From Bacilli bacterium (GTDB lineage: Bacteria > Bacillota_I > Bacilli_A > RF39 > UBA660): 14,442 nucleotides of DNA. The DNA is taken from assembly GCA_016302505.1 (NCBI GenBank), contig JAEDNL010000030.1, forward strand, positions 1 to 14,442, read 5' to 3'. Below are positions 11,814-14,442 of this stretch, piece after piece (positions within the stretch are counted from its first letter, which is position 1; each line of letters begins with the position of its first letter). The notes below the pieces were generated by a model that was not told where the DNA came from, searched no databases, and saw nothing but the letters and a program-made list of their open reading frames with translations. The translations under genes and the position numbers were made by a program.

Positions 11814-12690
11814 TGAAAATGAAGGTAAAAGATTAGATTTATATTTAACAGAAATATTAGATGAAAGTAGAAATTTTATATTAAAAAATATTAAATCAGG
11901 TAATATATTAGTGAATGGAAATATTGTTAAAGGTGGTTATTCACTAAAAGAAAATGATAAAATAATTATTAAAGATTTAACTGTGGATACATCTATTAAT
12001 AAAGAAGATATACCGTTAGATATATTATATGAAGATAATGACATAATAGTAGTAAATAAAAAAAGTGGAATGGTAGTTCATCCAGGTAATGGAAATTATT
12101 CACACACACTTGTTAATGCTTTAATGGCACATACTGATGATTTATCTGATGAAGGTGGTAGTGAAAGATGTGGCATAGTTCATAGGATAGATAAAGATAC
12201 ATCAGGTATACTTTTGGTTGCTAAAACAAATAAAGCTCATAGAATACTCAGTGATGGATTTAAAAATAAAACTATTAAAAGAAAGTATATAGCACTAGTA
12301 TATGGTGTTATTAATAATAATTATGGTAAAATAGTCGCACCAATCGGAAGAAGTAAAACTGATAGGAAAAAGATGGCTGTTACTGATGAAAATAGCAAAG
12401 AAGCAACAACTAATTTTAAGGTATTAGAACGATATAAAAATTCAACATTAGTTGAATTAATATTAGAGACAGGAAGAACACATCAAATAAGAGTACATAT
12501 GGATTATATAGGACATCCTGTTGTTAATGACCCAATGTATGGAAGAAGAAAAGTAATAAGTGATTATGGTCAAATGTTACATGCAGAGTATTTAGGTTTT
12601 AATCATCCTATAACTGGTGAATTTATGGAATTTAGTGTATCTCCTGAAAAAGAATTTATGGATATAGTAGAACAATTTAAAAATTTATAA
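11791..12690 (+). CDS. rluD: RluD-family 23S rRNA pseudouridine synthase
   Basis: A 299-residue member of the RluA/RluD pseudouridine synthase family, which in RluD isomerises uridines of helix 69 of 23S rRNA. Seen: an N-terminal S4-like RNA-binding domain (about 12-62, with GKRLDLYLTE and SGNILVNGNIVKGGYSL), LYEDNDIIVVNKKSGMVVHPG at 79-99, the catalytic motif HRIDKDTSG (131-139, catalytic Asp134), and the late RTHQIRVHM and HPVVNDPMYG motifs. The start lies within lspA (23-base overlap) behind GGAAGG, so translation is probably coupled. The 3' end overlaps the convergent TspO gene by 14 bases. Exact target uridines are inferred; Firmicute members are often named YlyB. Confidence 0.93.
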   Translation: MKELEINNENEGKRLDLYLTEILDESRNFILKNIKSGNILVNGNIVKGGYSLKENDKIIIKDLTVDTSINKEDIPLDILYEDNDIIVVNKKSGMVVHPGNGNYSHTLVNALMAHTDDLSDEGGSERCGIVHRIDKDTSGILLVAKTNKAHRILSDGFKNKTIKRKYIALVYGVINNNYGKIVAPIGRSKTDRKKMAVTDENSKEATTNFKVLERYKNSTLVELILETGRTHQIRVHMDYIGHPVVNDPMYGRRKVISDYGQMLHAEYLGFNHPITGEFMEFSVSPEKEFMDIVEQFKNL

Positions 12691-13144
12691 AATATATACT
12701 AGTCATTAAAATTAATGCGTAAGTAGTATAAATAATATAAGGTATCAAATAGTAAGAAGAAATTTTTGATATCTTTTTTGTTTCTAAATATAAAAATATA
12801 GTAGATAAAGATATAATAATAGTAATAATAAATCCCAAAAATGGACTCATAAGATAAAAGAAAAAATACATAAATAATTGATTTGCTAAGTAGTTAGTAA
12901 TAAGCATATATAAGTAATCTTTATTTTTAAATATGTTTGTCTTTTTGATGATTTTAATTATACTTATAGTTATTAATATATATATAATAAACCAAATAAT
13001 ACTTATGAATTTGCCACTTAATACAAAGAAAGGTAATTTTAATAAACTATAATAATCATTATTAACTTTGAATAATAAACCACTAAGTAACCATAAGAAA
13101 AGTATACCTATAAATAATAGTATATCTTTGAACTTAATTTTCAT
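12677..13144 (-). CDS. TspO/MBR family membrane protein
   Basis: A 155-residue protein with five predicted membrane spans, fitting the TspO/mitochondrial benzodiazepine receptor family, which binds tetrapyrroles and related ligands; its role in such bacteria is unclear. Seen: SLLKLPFFV at 33-41 (family L-KP-W-P), IIWFIIYI at 49-56 (family VW-x-LY), NYLANQLFMYFFF at 84-96 (family LN-x-x-W-S-x-x-FF), and YYLIPYIIYTTYALILMTSIYFIN at 131-154 (family LL-PY-x-W-x-x-FA-x-x-LN). Several conserved aromatic Trp positions are Phe or Tyr, so ligand binding may be altered. GAGGAGG lies 11 bases before the ATG. It is divergent from the rhomboid gene, and its last 14 bases overlap rluD tail to tail with no terminator visible between them. 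Confidence 0.8.
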   Translation of the reverse strand: MKIKFKDILLFIGILFLWLLSGLLFKVNNDYYSLLKLPFFVLSGKFISIIWFIIYILITISIIKIIKKTNIFKNKDYLYMLITNYLANQLFMYFFFYLMSPFLGFIITIIISLSTIFLYLETKKISKISSYYLIPYIIYTTYALILMTSIYFINF

Positions 13145-13162
13145 AAAACTTTATTCCTCCTC

Positions 13163-13191
13163 TTTACTAATATTATGATTAATAGTAAAAT
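13163..13191 (+). promoter_or_regulatory. Promoter of the rhomboid protease gene
   Basis: TTTACT (13163-13168), 17-bp spacer, TAAAAT (13186-13191). Predicted start about 13198, followed by the GGAAGG Shine-Dalgarno at 13201-13206 and ATG 13216. Confidence 0.55.
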
Positions 13192-13215
13192 ATTATTATT
13201 GGAAGGTGTAAAGAC

Positions 13216-14352
13216 ATGAATATTAAAATAGATAAAAAAGATGATATTATACTTAAGATATTACACTATTTTATAACTGAAGAAGATTATAAACCTATTA
13301 TAATAAATGGTGTTGAAGGTGAAATATGGTTAGAAAATATGCAAAGTGACTTAAAACTTATTAGAATAAATTCTAATTATATACACAATGAAGAACAATT
13401 AAAATGTGATACTTTTAAAGCTAAAGCTATAATGAAAAGTATTAAAAAAAGTACTTTATCATTAAAAATGAATATGCTTAATTTATTAATGGATGTAGGA
13501 GAAACTGTAAAAGTAATTGATAATAAGAATATAGAAACAATTAAAATAGAACAAATAAATGATTTTAAGAAAAATAAAGTAGTAGAAGAGTTTTTTCCTA
13601 AAGTTAAAGAAGCTATATTAACAGAAGAAATGGATCCAACTGAATTCTTTAAGTTAACTGAGGATATGAATCAAACTACTATAAAGAATGAAAAAAAATT
13701 AGCTAAAATATTTAGTCCTAAAAAACCAATTGTTAGTTATATATTAATAGTATTAAATGTTATGATATTTTTATATACTATGTTATATGATCAAAATGAT
13801 AGATTATTTTATGAACTTGCTAATAACTATATATATGTTCAAAATGGAGAAATATATAGATTAATAACTTGTATGTTTTTACATGCTGATATTATGCATA
13901 TAGTATTTAATATGTATGCTTTATATTTATTAGGTCCAATAGTAGAAAGATATTATGGTAAAGCTAGATTTATACTTATATATTTTATTAGTGGTTTACT
14001 TGGAAGTTTATTCTCTTGTGTATTTATGAGTTCTAATACTTATGCTATAGGTGCTTCTGGTGCTATATTTGGTTTACTAGGAAGCATAGCATATTTTACA
14101 TACTATTATAGAGCAACATTACAAGGTCTTTTAAGAAGTCAGATAATGCCTGTTATTTTAATAAACTTAGGTTTAGGATTATTTATACCAGGAATCGATA
14201 TTTCAGCTCATATTGGTGGTCTAATTGGTGGTATATTAACATCTATGGCTATTGGAATAGGTGATAAAGGAAGAAAAAATGATCAAATAAATGGTATAAT
14301 AGTAACAATAGTAATGATAGTATTTATGTTATATATGACATTTGCAAAATAG
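13216..14352 (+). CDS. Rhomboid-family intramembrane serine protease
   Basis: A 378-residue intramembrane protease. Residues 1-168 form a cytosolic N-terminal domain, comparable to that of Bacillus GluP/YqgP. Residues about 172-376 hold the membrane core. Seen: a first span at about 172-190, GEIYRLITCMFLHADIMHIVFNMYALYLLG at 211-240 with the His223-x4-His228-x3-Asn232 pattern, the catalytic serine motif GASGAIFG (Ser281), and the catalytic His in SAHIGGLIGG (His332); a further span at about 360-375 makes seven in all. The C-terminal TPR repeats of GluP are absent. Substrates cannot be deduced; the YqgP relatives act in membrane-protein quality control. It has its own promoter and terminator and so is a single-gene unit. 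Confidence 0.95.
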   Translation: MNIKIDKKDDIILKILHYFITEEDYKPIIINGVEGEIWLENMQSDLKLIRINSNYIHNEEQLKCDTFKAKAIMKSIKKSTLSLKMNMLNLLMDVGETVKVIDNKNIETIKIEQINDFKKNKVVEEFFPKVKEAILTEEMDPTEFFKLTEDMNQTTIKNEKKLAKIFSPKKPIVSYILIVLNVMIFLYTMLYDQNDRLFYELANNYIYVQNGEIYRLITCMFLHADIMHIVFNMYALYLLGPIVERYYGKARFILIYFISGLLGSLFSCVFMSSNTYAIGASGAIFGLLGSIAYFTYYYRATLQGLLRSQIMPVILINLGLGLFIPGIDISAHIGGLIGGILTSMAIGIGDKGRKNDQINGIIVTIVMIVFMLYMTFAK

Positions 14353-14369
14353 AGAGAAATCTCTATTTT
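14346..14369 (+). terminator. Terminator after the rhomboid gene
   Basis: Perfect 10-bp stem AAAATAGAGA (14346-14355) / TCTCTATTTT (14360-14369) closed by a GAAA tetraloop. The stop TAG lies within the left arm. The following T-run is short and interrupted, so efficiency may be moderate. The remaining bases to 14442 show no gene. Confidence 0.7.
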
Positions 14370-14442
14370 AATTTATAATAAAATTCTCAAAGTTACTTTC
14401 CCGTTTATTTAAAAACTATAGGTTATATAAATAATTTAATTT

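Noticed and set aside
1..14442. Genetic code 4 (TGA = Trp)
   Set aside because: Trp is encoded by TGG everywhere examined, including many in the surface protein, and all real genes are full-length under the standard code.
14370..14442. Possible start of another gene at the window end
   Set aside because: No start codon with a ribosome-binding site or clear promoter is visible on either strand in these bases.

Overview
The window comes from a very A+T-rich, low-GC Gram-positive bacterium of the Bacilli/Erysipelotrichia/Mollicutes-relative type (by eye roughly a quarter to 30% G+C). It is probably an uncultured, small-genome gut-type lineage and it appears able to form endospores. The evidence for this is Firmicute-style gene content, strong AGGAGG ribosome-binding sites, SigA-like promoters, a zinc-free S4, and above all a recognisable spoIIGA-sigE pair, sigG and a YlmC/YmxH gene. 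The standard code applies: Trp is TGG throughout and no gene needs TGA read through. Eighteen genes are called: 15 end in TAA, 3 in TAG and none in TGA. No rRNA, tRNA, CRISPR array, transposase or integrase was seen, and no gene-free stretch reaches 300 bases.

Left part (1-5094), housekeeping. The 3' half of folD overlaps a TtcA-family tRNA thiolase gene. A short degenerate intergenic region and a bidirectional terminator follow. rpsD (S4) lies on the minus strand behind a structured leader. A small membrane-anchored protein gene is coupled to murB. rpmB (L28) lies on the minus strand and shares a palindromic double promoter with an unrecognised 303-residue soluble protein.

Centre (5059-11304), sporulation locus. 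A promoter with a perfect Spo0A box and an abnormally long 21-bp spacer precedes spoIIGA, which abuts sigE. SpoIIGA is the membrane protease that activates pro-SigE in the mother cell. A terminator overlaps the sigE stop codon. In Bacillus, sigG follows sigE directly. Here about 3.6 kb separates them: a self-contained three-gene unit with its own promoter. It encodes a Cys- and Tyr-rich surface protein with duplicated modules, a membrane protein with an (EP-I/V-A/V-EP)n spacer and Pro-rich extracellular arm, and an 80-residue protein resembling DUF1292. No terminator is visible before sigG, so the unit may read into it, although sigG also has a possible sporulation-type promoter. ylmC/ymxH follows.

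Right part (11302-14442). lspA has a promoter so close to its ATG that the transcript is probably leaderless. It overlaps rluD by 23 bases. A divergent TspO/MBR gene overlaps the rluD 3' end tail to tail. A rhomboid protease gene with a large N-terminal cytosolic domain and its terminator close the window.

The most interesting region is the three-gene unit embedded in the sigE-sigG locus. It is a candidate lineage-specific envelope or spore-associated system. This rests on position and domain architecture only; no function is established.
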